DNA of 64,000 nt from Macrotrachela quadricornifera (GCA_022393335.1 JAJEKB010001331.1:139777-203776); one strand, 5' to 3'; positions 1 to 12,085 are shown, counted from the first letter of the stretch. The notes: a model not told the origin generated them from the letters alone. Made by a program: numbers and translations.

Positions 1-1867
1 CATTTGGATTATCTTATATCCCAATCTCCTTGATTGCATGAAAGCTACGAAATAAACAGCCATTTTAGTGACGATCGTTTTGCAGAAATATTCCTATATA
101 GATTCATATACAAATGATAAGCAAACATCAAACTCGAGTTCTTTGTCTTCGATTAGGATTGATCATGTCTAATACAGATATCTGACCATTTTCAGTGGTT
201 TGAGACGTCATATTTTCTAATCCTGAACTCTGACTTGTTTATACAAAGAGGAGAGACAAACATTCATGTCTTTTTAAGTGCAATATTTATCGCTATACGA
301 CTGCTTTCTTAAGAAAACGGAATTAGATACGGTTCAGATGTTCCAGTTTGTTAATCAAGTTCAATAGCATGACCAGATGGTGATCACTTCAAACGACAAT
401 TCCATGAAAAAATATCTTTATTCTAAACTAGATAATTCCGGAGAGCTTCTTAAAGGTTTAGGATGACACAACTACATATCTATTTCTGCTTACGCCACAA
501 TAAGCACATAACACCATGTTAGTATTCACAATTCCTTTACTGGATATACTCTGTTATATAAAGTGTCTAATAAAGAATTTTTTTCCCTCAAGAATCGAGT
601 TATTTAACAATCTATTAAGGTACTCCAAAACTCACTTATTGCAATTATGATAAACCTTTTAAATCAATGACTAGTCGTTTCCATGTACGCTTTGTTTTTC
701 TGTCTGTCTTCTGTCACATTAGGATTCTTATGCGTACAAAAGTAGCTTACTCATAACATATCGATACACAATCGAAAACTTCCAACACTCAGATAACATT
801 ATGTAGTTTCAATCAGTTTTCAATTTCTTTTTTATTTTTACAAAATTCTATTTTGCTGTATTCGTTGTCAAACAAGATTAATTAGGTTCTTTGAAAAATC
901 CACTTAAATTACTTGAGACTTATTTCAAAACTATGCTTTGACACTAAGGAACTAAAAACGGAGAACTAGTCAAAAATTGCTACCAATAGAGTACGTTACA
1001 TTGTGGCTTAGGAAAAATCTTCACCTATTTTGAATATTATTTTAAGGTTGATGTCTGTGAAGACTCAATAACAGGACATCAAGCAGCTACTCTGTTTTTT
1101 TACATACTTCTGTATAAATCTTACTCAAAACTCTGACGTATTGTAATATATAAAGAAAAATATTTCTATTAGAATCAATAGCGAACATCGATTCACGGCC
1201 CTCGATTATTCTTAATTCAAGTTTAAAATAACGAGAAGTTCATTAAAAACGCTAAGAAATAGATCAAAAAAGCTTTTATTCACTGCAAATTCGGATTTTT
1301 TGTACTTGACAACGGTCAGTGGAATTTTATCAAAAACTATGATTTATTCATTTATCGTTAATTCATAGCTAACAATATTGAAAAACTAACCTCAGCTTGG
1401 GATTCCCCATAGCAAATTATCTTTGGCGACTTTTCACTGTAGAGAGTAGACAGTTCATATTATTTATTATTAATTATTTGGTAAAATCCATTCAGTCTTG
1501 ATTTCTCGATCTTCGGTTATCTTGAATCAAATTTTTTAAGATAAATAACAAAGCGGCCTATTAATTGTTTTATTTACTTATTATTAACCTCAAATTTGAC
1601 TCGAAATTCGAATTGTATACCTTCGACAACCCTTCGTGGAGTTTTCTTATAGAACATCGCAATTTTTAAATATTAATCTAGGCGACACCATTTTTCGATT
1701 GAGGTGAAGACACAAACATACCAACAAACTTTAGAAACAATCGTATCTGCAAAACTACAAACTTATATTATGGTATATGATCCCTGCTTGAATTCGGGAA
1801 ACAAATCGTAAATTCCTTGGAAAAAACCTTCTGCAGTCAAAAATTCCTATAAAAATTTTTAGAAAAG
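1..1867. other. No gene seen; AT-rich intergenic or intronic DNA
   Basis: No reading frame with coding character or family resemblance was found on either strand. Because the exon at 2250 starts in frame at a splice acceptor, this stretch could be the intron or 5' region of that gene. No promoter could be recognised. Confidence 0.4.
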
Positions 1868-2130
1868 CTAATGCTATCGATCGATTTCTCAATCTAGACA
1901 ATCTTTGATCAACTTTTATAAAAAGAATCATTATTTTTTTAAAAAAAAAATTTTGCAATATCATAAAAAACTAATGGTATCATTGGATTTCCCGACTCCA
2001 AAAAAATTTTTGGTCAAACTTTTTAATAAAAATCGTTTTTTTCGTAAAAAATTTTTTTGTTACAAGATCATAAAAAACTAATGGTACCAATGGATTTCTC
2101 GACCCCAAAAACCTTTGATCTATGAATTCA
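1868..2130. repeat. Tandem repeat, about 105-bp unit, roughly 2.5 copies
   Basis: The phrase CATAAAAAACTAATGGTA recurs (near 1962 and 2068). Each time it is followed by a TGGATTTC(C/T)CGAC(T/C)CC segment, a variant of TTTGGTCAAACTTTT, and a T/A-rich tract. A more diverged first unit starts near 1868. No coding potential; a short local tandem duplication upstream of the 2250 exon. Confidence 0.6.
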
Positions 2131-2249
2131 GCAAATATTAACAGTTACTGGTCTTAATAAAATCCAGGCTGTTTCCTGATTGGCTTGGACAAACAAACAA
2201 ACAAACAAACTTTAACGTTTTTTAACGAGCTTATAACCCTTTCTTTCAG

Positions 2250-3555
2250 AAAAGGGAATTAAAAATTGATGATTCAAATTCAATGATAGAAGATACACAA
2301 CGCTTATCAAAAATTGAATCTGATGTATTTAAAATTGTTGAACAAACACGAAGAAATTCTTGTATGGATCGAAAAAATTTTGATCGATATTTGACAGTTG
2401 ATGGTACAAGTACACATGAAACAAATTTTTCATCATCATCATCATTATCATCAACAGCAATTATTAAAGGTATGTCATGAAATAATGAAGAAATAATAGA
2501 GAAAAATGATTTATCAACATTTTTAGTGACTCAGTCCGAGTCGAATACTGTTTGAGGAAAGAATGATCCTAATGAGAAAAATTTTTGCTAAAAATTTCAG
2601 TCCGATACGTTATACTAGATCGAACTTTCCGCTTATTTATAGTCCATTTATGGCTTTAGGAGAAGCTTAATAACTTCATCACTAAAAGAGGTATAGAGCT
2701 TGGAGTAATTTCAAATTAAAGTTAATATCTGTGCGTAGCTCTTATTCGAATAGAATTTTGAGATTCTCTTCCATTCATTTATTTATGAACATTTTAGCAG
2801 ACATAGTATTAAAATAAGCATAAAAAAGATGATCCTACAACAATAAATTCTACTTTTTTCAGCTCAGAAATCAAATATAAAAAAATCTGATCGAACAAAA
2901 GTTTACTCTCATTTAGACCTTTAAAATAAAAAAATATTGTGGTTTTTATACCTTGAACCGAGTGGGAGTTACTTCACATGTTTTGAGAAAAAACAGTAAA
3001 TAAGTTGGCGTCTAATGACTGATATAAAAATGCTTTGTTTAATGCCAACTAAAATAGAAAAGTAAAGCCTTTCAAAAACTGAAAAACTTCAAAAAAAAAC
3101 ACGATAGTAGGTGCTCAATCTCCTCCAATCAGTTTATTAAAACCTGACCTTTTTGGAAAAGTCATATATATTCTGAAAGAGTAAACTCCGACGCATCTTT
3201 CTATGATAAAAATTCAATCTCGATCTTTTTCGAAAAAGATGAGTTTTGTAAGAAGATTCCTTAATTATAATCATTATTGCCTGTAAACTGGCTGAGACAA
3301 GAAAATTCCGACTAAGTCTTAGTCTATCTAAATTATAGATTGAATTTATATTGTATAAATTTATCTTTAGAACCTACACCACCTATTATCATCAAAATAT
3401 CCTCACCAAAATCTTCACTTCATCGATCACCATATCCAGGTATAAAAAGAAAACGTAAACAAATTCATCATCAACAAGACCATGATCAACATAAAATATT
3501 TGATGATAATTTAACTATTCGAACAATTAATTTACCTGATAATAATTCAACATTA
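2250..3555 (+). CDS. Two internal exons of an unrecognised, low-complexity protein (partial gene)
   Basis: Exon 1 is about 2250-2469, after a TTTCTTTCAG acceptor and before a GTATGT donor. Exon 2 is about 3371-3555, after TTATCTTTAG and before GTGAGG. The first exon ends in phase 1 and the second opens in the matching phase, giving a join ...SSTAIIKEPTPPIIIK.... The product is hydrophilic and probably disordered: a charged segment (KIVEQTRRNSCMDRKNFDRY), a Ser run, then a Lys/Arg- and His/Gln-rich part. No domain was recognised. The true start and downstream exons were not found. The intron after exon 2 holds a repeat element starting at 3565. The GTGAGG donor is acceptable but not optimal; if it is not used, translation would run into the repeat and stop at 3633. 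Confidence 0.5.
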
Positions 3556-3564
3556 GTGAGGGCC

Positions 3565-4833
3565 TGCAAAATTCTTACCCAGCAGAATTTAGAATTTTGT
3601 AACTTATCATTCTTTATATCAAAATTGTTCTAAGTTCTGCTAAGAGTTCTAATTTTACAGTAGAATTTTAGATAGAATTTTAAAATACAAACATAATTTT
3701 AAATAGAATTCTAAAATACAAACAGAATGTCAATTCATCATATGAACTTGAATATATCTATACATAGCCAAACGGAATAACATTCTGCTTAGAATTTAAA
3801 TTATACAGCAGAATTTTAAACAGAAGTCTAAAATATAAACAGAATTTTAATGTATCATATTTTCTTATTATAGAATGAACTTATATTAGTGCAGCTTTCC
3901 ATCATGTGTATAGTTTTATTTTAAATAATGAATAAATCGTTAATGTACACCGTTTTACACACGATTTATCCACTATTCATAATATGAATAAAATGGAAAT
4001 TGGTATCCACCTTTAAACTATAAACATACAACGACTAATAAATATTCTTTCTCATATGTTACGGAAGAACTGTATTAACGACAGTATATCATACATTTCT
4101 CGGTATCTTTTTTCTTTCTTCGTTCGCATATTTATTCGTGATATACGCACACTGACTGTTGTATATGTTAGATTGTTTTTCTTTTTACAAACGATAAGAA
4201 AATAAAGTTAAGACTGATCTTTAACATCATGCAATTTATGTTCTTCAAATTTTGTTGACTATATAAAAGTTCGAGAGGGAATTTAATATTCTATATTCAT
4301 CATATAATAGATAAATTATTTGCACAAATTTCTATTATTTTTTAAACAAAATCCTAAATAGAATTTGAAAGAAAAGAGAATTTCGCTAAAATTATGTATC
4401 ATTTATCTTGTATGTGCAATACAACCACCTCCATAAAAATATAATTTTATTTAAAATTTAAAAAAATAAAATCAGTTTTGACTGAATATGAAATACAAAT
4501 TGTTCTTTCCTCCACTACTGTTTTTAGATAGAATTTTATAGCATTCTGTTGATACTTTTAGAGTTACAAACTGAGATATAGGGTGAAAACGATTAAACGT
4601 TGTTGTATAATTTTAGCGTCGATCAGATTTAATAAATTATTGAAGAAAATTATAATTAAGCGACAGGTTTGAGTGAAATTCCAAATCATCATATACATAG
4701 AAATACATAGATATGGTTATATACATCAAAAAGGTCTGCTAAGAATTCTAATTTTCAGCAGAATTTAAAACAGCAACGATATAAGAAATAATAAGTTACA
4801 AAATTCTAAATTCTGCTGGATTAGAATTTTGCA
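3565..4833. mobile_element. Non-autonomous element with ~56-bp terminal inverted repeats (MITE-like)
   Basis: The left end (3565-3620) and the right end (4778-4833) are inverted copies of one another, beginning TGCAAAATTCT and ending in a TATATC segment. The interior is filled with variants of CAGAATTTTA/TAGAATTCTAAAATACAAA around 3640-3850 and 4735-4770. No transposase remnant was seen. A minus-strand frame near 4846-4990 just outside the right end matches nothing I know. No clear target duplication was found, so the exact ends are uncertain. Confidence 0.65.
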
Positions 4834-4845
4834 ACTGCTGGGTAC

Positions 4846-5504
4846 AAACCTTGTACCACAGTCCTGAAAGGGTTGAATATATTAAGCTCGTCCTATGTAA
4901 GACGAGCTTGGTTTTGACAAGCGGACAATTGAGATTGTGCTTCTGGTAATACTGATTTCCTCCATTGCGTATCCGTTGCTCAAGTGACATAATGTGGCTG
5001 TTTTTTTTGTCTTAAATAAATGAGTGCTCTCTCAATTTTTTGAGTAATAATATTGCCATAGAATATTTGCTTTTTTTGTTGTGACAGTGCGTGCATCTAT
5101 TTTGTTTTTGTTCTCTCATTGATATACTTGATATTATGTGGTAAGATAATGGTGTTACTTTAAAAAAAAAACGACACGTATATTTGCACTACCAAGAGCT
5201 CCTTTAGTAAAAACAAGGATGCGTTTAATCATAAACCTCCATATATAACAGCAAATTGAGGTAAAACTCTGAAACTTTTTTCAATTAGTATATTTTATCA
5301 AAAAAAAAGAATGGATTTAATTGAAATAGATCTTTATTCTAAAAGTAAATTTAAAGACAAAAACAATTGTTGATGTTCTTATTTTTCTTTTTGCCATTGA
5401 TATTGATAATAGATTGAGTGTAACAAATATTGATTATACTAAAATAAAGAAATAAATAATATTTTACTAATGAAAATTTCGATAAAAAGATTTCGTAACT
5501 CAAA
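4846..5504. other. No gene seen
   Basis: AT-rich DNA between two repeat elements. A small minus-strand open stretch at 4846-4990 has no recognisable similarity. Any last exon of the 2250 gene or the 6081 gene should lie here, but none could be supported. Confidence 0.35.
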
Positions 5505-5990
5505 ATATACAACTACTATTAGAATTTTTAAAGAAGGCGCGTGGAAGAAAATCTTGTAGCTTTAAAAGAGAAAGCGATAGAGATTTGCGGTTTTCACCAT
5601 TGAATAGAGGACAGCAGTGAACACATACCTATGCGTGAAAAATGATTTTTCAAAGTATCATAGATGATCAGTTTAAAAAAATGTTTTTTATTTTTTTTTT
5701 CCGTTATTTTATTAATTGTCACTAGTCTCTTTCAAATAGTATATAGCAGAAACCTCGAATTCTTTTACATACCATTCTGAAACAGATCCATTGGACCATA
5801 GTTACTTTTTCTATAAATTTGTTTAGTAAAACTTACTTACGAAGGTACTTTGAGAAAACATTTTTCATGCATAGATATATGCCCCCAACTGTCCTCTATT
5901 GAATGATGAAAACTGCAGATCTCTATCGCTTTGCCTTTTAAAGTTATACAATTTTCTTCTATGCACCTTCTTTAAAAATTCCCATAGTAG
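5505..5990. repeat. Foldback element A (inverted arms ~150 bp)
   Basis: The left arm (about 5505-5660) and right arm (about 5838-5990) are diverged inverted copies separated by about 180 bp. Each arm carries the shared core GCGATAGAGAT(T/C)TGC(G/A)GTTTTCA, followed by the AATAGAGGACAG segment specific to this copy. It lies only about 25 bp beyond the stop of the NHL gene. The same core occurs in the foldbacks near 10, 13, 25 and 59 kb. Confidence 0.75.
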
Positions 5991-6015
5991 ATATGAAATT
6001 ATATAAAATCATCAT

Positions 6016-7344
6016 TTAAAGATATATTCGACGTAACTTTAATAAGTAGTTTTGAAACATATACAAATTAAGGCACTTACTGCAGCTGAATTTTTGTATA
6101 CGCCAATTGTAAGTATCAGCTACATATATATTACCATATGAATCAAATCTCATTCCAAATGGATTGGCCAATTGATTGGGACGAGAACCTTGGCCATCAG
6201 TTCCTATTATTGTTATACCACTTGATGCACCAGGAGTCCATTTTTGTATACGATTATTGAAAGTTTCAAGGGTATATACATTCTTTTGTTTATCAACCAA
6301 AACTGTTCTTGGCAAGGATAGTTGAGTTGGATCACGACCATTACCAGCGGCAACTGTTACACCAGTTATAACATCTTTTGCATACATTTGCACACGATCA
6401 TTATAATAGTCTGCTATATAAATATTAGCATCCTTATCTACGTACATGCCTAGAGGAAATCTGAATTGATTTGAACCATTTCCTTCGCCATGGCCGCCAG
6501 CAACGATAATACCTTCCTTTGCACCAGGTAACCATTTCATTACACGATTATTATCTCTGTCTGCTATGTATACATTTTCATTATCATCGACATGAATACC
6601 ATAACAATTGCTCAATTGATTAAGTGCAGATCCTTTACCATTTCCTCCCGCAACAGTAGTACCTTCCGTTGCGCCCAATGTCCATTTTTGTACACGAAAA
6701 TTACCATTATCAACAATGTACAAATTATTATTACGTAGAAAAATACCAACTGGATTTTTTAATTGATTCATACCAGATCCTGAACTTCCACCCGCTACAG
6801 TTATTGAATTGTTGCTATTAACTAACCATTTTTGTACGCTATTAACATTGTCTGGCACATAAATATTACCATCATTATCAATAAATACATCTTCAGGAAG
6901 ATTAGCTCGTGCTACTTTTGTTCCAGTTATATTCCATGTGCCTGATGGACATGCTATTACATTTCTTAAACCAACTTGTACTTAAAAATAAAATAATTAT
7001 GATTATTACAAACGAATTGAATTGAATAAATTTTTCTTCGGATGATTATATTTTCTAAAACACCATATCACTCTTTAATTCATACAGAATCCTGATGAAT
7101 GTGGCGTGGACGGGTGAATTACAATATGAGTCATGGAAAACATGTTATTTAGTTCTTAGTTTGAGAGGATAGACTCTAGAATGGATTACTATCTTATCAG
7201 TTTGTGTAGCACAATTGAAACAAAATCTATATAACTAGAACTCTTCGAAAAAGTTTGTAAGTCGTAATGCAAATCAGTTAATTTAGTAGTGAATACCTTA
7301 CCTTCAATCAATGCAAGGCAGAATAATAATATGTGCTTCGTCAT
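6016..7344 (-). CDS. Secreted NHL-repeat (beta-propeller) protein
   Basis: A two-exon gene. Exon 1 (7344-7302) encodes a 14-residue hydrophobic start typical of a signal peptide (MTKHILLFCLALIE) and ends at a GTAAGG donor in phase 1. Exon 2 starts at 6980 after a TTTTAAG acceptor. It carries about six NHL-type repeats of roughly 45-50 residues, recognisable by N(I/V)YIAD..N.R(V/I)..W/K..G......(V)AGG.G.G and N(Q)L..P.G. NHL repeats form a beta-propeller used for protein or ligand binding; a secreted role is inferred. Read straight through, the frame stops at 6016, giving about 335 residues. A consensus donor GTAAGT sits at 6080 after ...IQKFSCS, so a further 3' exon is possible, but foldback A lies there and none was found. 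The N-terminus and repeats are firm; the C-terminus is not. Confidence 0.85.
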
Positions 7345-8249
7345 CCTAACGTTCGGAATTTCGCAAAAGAATGGTGATAGTGATTTTTTCTATGCCTTAA
7401 TAATAACTTCATACTTATATATGATCTTGAAAATGATACGTCAGTATGAAATGAAAGGATTAAATTTAAGACCGTTCTAAAAGCAAATGCGTATATTATA
7501 TTTCAATGCATATTTTACTCATGTGCCAAACACTTAGAAATGAAATATAGAACAAGAAGCATATTTAATACAAAAATTCTACATTAGAAAAAAGATAGTT
7601 ATTATGATGCGAAATTTATATATTATCGACAGGACTCTTAATTCTAATAGTCACTGTTAGAAAAAAAAACGTAAAACACGCTCTTCTAACATTGATATAT
7701 TCGGGCGCATGTGGCGCTTAGATAAATTAATAGGAAAGAAAAAAACAATATTTGAAGAATAGAGCATTATTTTTGCTCGCCGACACGTAAATAAATGTGG
7801 CCTACATACAGTCCTTTTGCCGTTAATAATGAATAGAAATTGATTAGTATACGATTTCGTATATGAAAATTTTTATCTTGTGTTAAGAATATTCCAGAGC
7901 CAAAGCTCGTCATTTCTATATGCGTCATCTTTTTTCGGTTTCTTCTTTGAGTCATTACACAGTATGGTTGCAAAATTCTATTTTCATTTATTCACCTTGT
8001 TGCCTTTGAAAATAAGAATTGACTATGGCGTCATATTTGAAATTACCACTTCTTAACCATCAAAACTGAGAGCTGGACAACATCCCCAAAAATCGTGAAA
8101 CTGTTCCATTTTCAGGAGAAATGCTTTACCCCGACAAAGTCAAGAAGAAATGCTTCATTAAAACAATTCCAGAAATTAATGGTATTGTCTTTCACCTAAA
8201 CAAGAATTTCAAGCAGAATACCATACCGCCTAAGAGCAGCTATAAAAAT
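7345..8249. other. No gene seen; upstream region of the NHL gene
   Basis: This should contain the promoter of the NHL gene, but no core elements could be assigned. Short open frames here lack coding character. Confidence 0.35.
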
Positions 8250-8520
8250 TCTAGTAGAACTCGAACATTCATTTCTGTCCTGACAAGCAGAAGTCTAAAA
8301 GAAATAGTTAGATATTCATCATTATACCTTTCATCCTAGGGAAAGTCTCAAGGAGAAATGGATTTTTACCAGCAGAAACGAAAACAATTTCAGTAGATCT
8401 CGAACAGCCATTTCTCCTCTCACAAGCAGAAGTCCAAAAGACATAGTGAGACATTCATCATCATACTTTTTCATCCTGAGGGACTCTCAAGCAGAAATCG
8501 ATTTTTATCAATAGAAACGA
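8250..8520. repeat. Direct tandem duplication, ~135-bp unit, two copies
   Basis: The two units share AGTAGA(A/T)CTCGAACA, CATTTCT, ACAAGCAGAAGTC(T/C)AAAAGA, ATTCATCAT, and AGAAACGAAAACAATT in the same order and spacing. They are about 85 percent alike by eye. They abut the left end of the composite element at 8523. Confidence 0.65.
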
Positions 8521-8727
8521 AAACAATTCTACTCTCTAAAAAAAATCGTGTCATACTGAACCTTTTAGGGTTCTAGAACTGGGTACCATTTTAAAATCCT
8601 TTAAAGGTTCTAGTATAAAATGGTTTTAGCTCCAATCTTTTATTTGTTCTTCTAAAAATGGTTCTAGCCTGGCAAAAAAGTGCATTCAACCCGTTTGATC
8701 TAATACTTTTAGTTAATTCTATATAGG

Positions 8728-9057
8728 CGTAAGCAGTCGACATGATACCTCCATTTGTTTTCTTTCTATTATCAGTTAATAACCCAACCGTATTCGAGCC
8801 AAATTATCACCCTCATCGCTAAAGTACTAAATCTAAAATACTCACTGTTAATGGGAATCTTATACGAAATTATTTAGTCCCCAAAGTTGTGTTTCATTGC
8901 TCTTAACGGACTGAATAATTTCGTATAAGACACTCATCAACAGCTAATATTTTAAATTTAGTAATTTAGCAATGAATGCGATAATTTGGCCCGAATACGG
9001 TTAGGTTATCAGCTGATAATAGAAAGAAAGCACATTGGGGTATCTTGTCGACTGCTC
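8728..9057. repeat. Foldback (inverted arms ~155 bp)
   Basis: The left arm from GCAGTCGACA(T/A)GATACC through TTTCTTTCTATTATCAG to CTTATACGAAATTATT is mirrored on the right around a short centre near 8890-8910. Arm identity is about 85-90 percent by eye. It lacks the core shared by foldbacks A-E. Confidence 0.75.
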
Positions 9058-9830
9058 ACACTCCATATCTAACCTATTACTTTTATACTTATACCCCTAA
9101 ATCTATCCATAATCCCTTACTTCTATACTTATCTCCCTAAATCTATCCTTAACTCCTTATTTCTACAACTATTCGCTTACTTCTATACCTATCCCCATAA
9201 ATCTATTTTTAATCACTTATTTCGAAACTTATTCCCCTAAATCTATTCTTAATCCTTTACTTCTATACTTATCTCCCTAATCTGTTCTTGAATCCTTATT
9301 TCTATATCCATTCCCTTACTTCTATGCTTATCCTTCTAAATCTATCATTAACCCCTTATTTTTATACCTATCTCCCTAAATCTATTCTTAACTTCTTATC
9401 TCCGTGCGTATTCCCTTCTATATTTGTTCCAACAAGTCTATTGTTAAACGCTTATTTCTATATTTATTTCCCTAAAACTACCCTTAACCATTTCTATACT
9501 TATTCCCCTTAATCTGTTCTTAACTCCTTATTTTTACACTTATCCTCTTACTTCTATGCTTATCCCTTTAAATCTATCCTAAGCCTCCGACTTTTATACC
9601 TATCCCCTTACCTCTATACTTATCCCCCTAAATCTGTTCTTATCTCCTCATGTCTATACATACTTCTCTCAATCTATCATTTACTCCTTATTTTTGTACT
9701 TAACCCCCTAAATCTATACTTAGCCCTTACTTCTATAAATAATCCTTAATTCTGATTTCAAAATACCATGCCTGTGCTTAAGTCCTTATTTATGTATTCA
9801 AACACTTGCTTCTGTATCTAAATTTTTATA
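9058..9830 (+). repeat. Degenerate minisatellite, CCCTTA/CTATACTTATCCCCCTAAATCTAT units
   Basis: About 770 bp of variants of CCTTATTTCTATACTTATC followed by CCCCTAAATCTATCCTTAA, with a working period near 40 bp and much internal divergence. Open frames here reflect the absence of stops in the repeat and are not genes. The unit does not match the TGTGGG-type telomere repeat reported for a bdelloid. Confidence 0.7.
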
Positions 9831-9834
9831 TTTA

Positions 9835-10355
9835 CAGGGTGGCCACAAAGTTATCATGCAGCCGTTGATTACGAATAACTTTGGATAGGAATCAGTTAAA
9901 AGTCTACACCTTTCACTATTGAAAAAAGGAGACAAAAGTGCAATAAATTATATATTACAGAATTTTTTACCAAGTTTTATGAAACTTTTTTCTATCAGGA
10001 TTCCGAATAAGTCAATGTATTGCGTGTAATCATCAAAGTGAATTTTACAAAATTCATTTAAGTTTCTGAATAAACTGTTTCCATTATTTTCTTAGTGACT
10101 AAAGCTAAAGATGCGGGCTAGGAGTAGTTTTCTTGAGCATTCATTAGTGATTCCAATGAATTTCTAAAAGTTAAATATTCACTTTGGCGATTGCACATAG
10201 TACATGGATTTTCAAGTCCCTGAATGGAAAACTTATTAGAACAGTGTGTAATATACGATTTGATAGACCTTCATCTCTTTTCAAAACTGAAAATCGCAGA
10301 TCTATATCCCGTTTCTGTCGAAAGTTATGGACACTCAAAGACGGTTCGGTAACTT
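9835..10355. repeat. Foldback element E, diverged, inserted in the minisatellite
   Basis: It opens with ACAGGGTGGCCACAAAGTTA. The left arm holds AATAACTTTGGATAGGAATC ... CTACACCTTTCACTATTGAAAA, and the right arm (about 10275-10340) holds the inverted equivalent GATATAGATCTGCGATTTTC. The minisatellite continues on both sides, so the element appears to have landed in the array. The core is recognisably that of foldbacks A-D but more decayed. Confidence 0.55.
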
Positions 10356-10850
10356 TTGGATTATCCGGTATGCTTAACTCGTTAATCCTACCCTTAATGT
10401 CTTATATCTATGCTTAAGCTTTTATGTCTATCTTTAGCAACTTAATACTATATCTAACCTCTTATCTCTATAAAAATACAAGTTTAGATATAGAAATAAA
10501 AGGTTACGAATGGTATGAAAAGATTAAGACTAAAAATAAGGGATGAAGGAGACAAATAAAGGATTATATTTAGAAACAGGTGGTTGAGAGCAGAACGACG
10601 GAACTAAGCATAGAGGTAATGGATTAAGGATGGGCTTAATTGGTTCGATATAGGAATAAGGGCTAAGCATATAAGGTTAACCCTTATTCATATATCTAAC
10701 CATTTAATTCTATGTCTGACCTTCTTATTTCTTTTGCTTACCAACTTATTCTATATTTACTCCTGTACTCCTCTCTAAACGTCTTTTATATATAATCCCT
10801 TATATCTAATATAACCCGCATTGCTATATTTGATATATTGCATCTGTCAG
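10356..10850. repeat. Minisatellite continuation with a strand-switched tract
   Basis: At 10356-10480 and 10680-10850 the array runs in the same orientation as before (CTATGCTTAACC, CCTTATTTCTATA). At about 10482-10680 it is reversed (AGGAATAAGGGCTAAGCATA, GATATAGAAATAAAAGG). This implies an internal inversion or two arrays facing each other. Confidence 0.6.
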
Positions 10851-11268
10851 TAACTCGTGATGTTTGGAACTGACATCTTATTTATATACTTAGCTTGTTT
10901 TGTTATTTATCTAATTCTTCATTTCTCTGTTAATCCTTATGTCTATATGAAATGTTATGAATCTCTATCTGTCAACAATATATTAAAGAGAGACACTGCG
11001 AATCTTTCTGTTGAGAAGTTTTGAGGGGTTTTCTTATGAAACTTATGAGATTAAGACAATTTTAGTGTGACTTCGTGCCATTGTGTCATAATCAAAATGT
11101 ATAGTAAAGCTCTCTAAGTTCTGCATACTTAGCGCAACACACAATTTGATTCGAAATTCAGTATTTGAAAAAGATAAGCATGGGTACTGAAGAAATCAGG
11201 GATCCAATAGCAAATTATATCAGATATTACGAATAAGTGAGCCAATCAAAAAGGTTCAAGTAACTTGC

Positions 11269-11620
11269 TCTAGAACCATTTTTGTGGAGGAAATTCTTCA
11301 TACGAAAAGTGTGGTGTGAGATAGAGTCATTCTAAATTTCTAGAACCATTTTTTATCTGTTAGGTTTCTTTACAAAAATAAATGGTGCGGGACAAAACTC
11401 TTTTAAATCTCTAGAACCATTTGTTTATCTGTTATGGTTCTTTAGGGAAAAAAATGGTGCGAGATAGAACTCTTTTGAATCTTTGGAACCATTTTGTACT
11501 TTTTCTGGTTTTTTACGAAAAAAATGGTACAGGATGAAACTCTTCTGAATCTCTAGAACCATATTTCATATGTTATGGATCTTAAAATTGTCTAAAACCT
11601 TTCGATAGTTTATTAATAAA
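11269..11620 (+). repeat. 71-bp tandem repeat, five units
   Basis: Units start at about 11269, 11340, 11411, 11482 and 11553. Each opens with (C/T)T(A/G)GAACCATTTT and carries TCTGTTATGGTTCTTT, AAAAATGGTGCG and GA(T/C)(A/G)(G/A)AACTCTT(T/C)T segments. They sit at the right end of the composite element; a related GGTTCTAG...AAAATGG motif occurs at its left end near 8570-8660. Confidence 0.7.
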
Positions 11621-12085
11621 TGAACGAAACCTAAAATGGTTCATAATCTTGTCCAAAACCCTTAATAGTTCTGTATGGCACGCTTTTTTTTAGAGAGTAT
11701 GACAGCTTTTGATGGAAGAGGAGTTAGCGCTCGGAGAGCGACACCTTTATTTATTTCTCTCTCTCAAGAATCGCATTGTTCTGATAGAAAACACAAGCTT
11801 ATATGTTCGTCCATTAGAGAGAAGGATGGAAAGAATAATAAAGACAGAAAAAAGATTAATGCCTATTGACAAATGAATGAATATCATGTGCATGTAACTG
11901 AGAATGTGACAAACACGTTTACGAGAAAAGAGATATGAGATAAGTGATTGACGTCAAAAGAGAAAAAAACTGCAAAAATAAAGCACGAGCGACACTCAGA
12001 TAAACCTAAATCAACAACGAGGTCTGAATAAAACGATAAGAGTAGATTAATCTTAGGCATTTCTTGAAATATTCTGCACACAATT

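Larger units (their letters stand above)
8523..11703. mobile_element. ~3.2 kb composite element bounded by inverted CTCTCTAAAAAAAA ends
   Basis: The left end reads TACTCTCTAAAAAAAATCGT, then GTCATACTGAAC and a GGTTCTAGAAC motif. The right end is the inverted counterpart (AGCGTGCCATACAGAAC then GGGTTTTGGAC). Between them, in order, lie a foldback (8728-9057), a CCCTTA/CTATACTTATC minisatellite, foldback E inserted in that array (9835-10355), more minisatellite including a tract on the opposite strand, and five 71-bp units built on CTAGAACCATTTT (11269-11620). No transposase gene was seen. It may be one large non-autonomous transposon with nested insertions, or a chance assembly; the matched ends favour the former. 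Confidence 0.55.

Noticed and set aside
4846..4990. Minus-strand frame reading MSLEQRIRNGGNQYYQ...
   Set aside because: No known family and no splice partner; it abuts the repeat element at 4833 and may be repeat-derived.
9288..9512. Open frames within the CTATACTTATCC minisatellite
   Set aside because: Low-complexity translation of a tandem repeat, with no start or domain support.
9058..10850. Possible telomere or subtelomere array
   Set aside because: The unit is long, degenerate and unlike the TGTGGG-type repeat reported for a bdelloid; it lies inside a bounded element.
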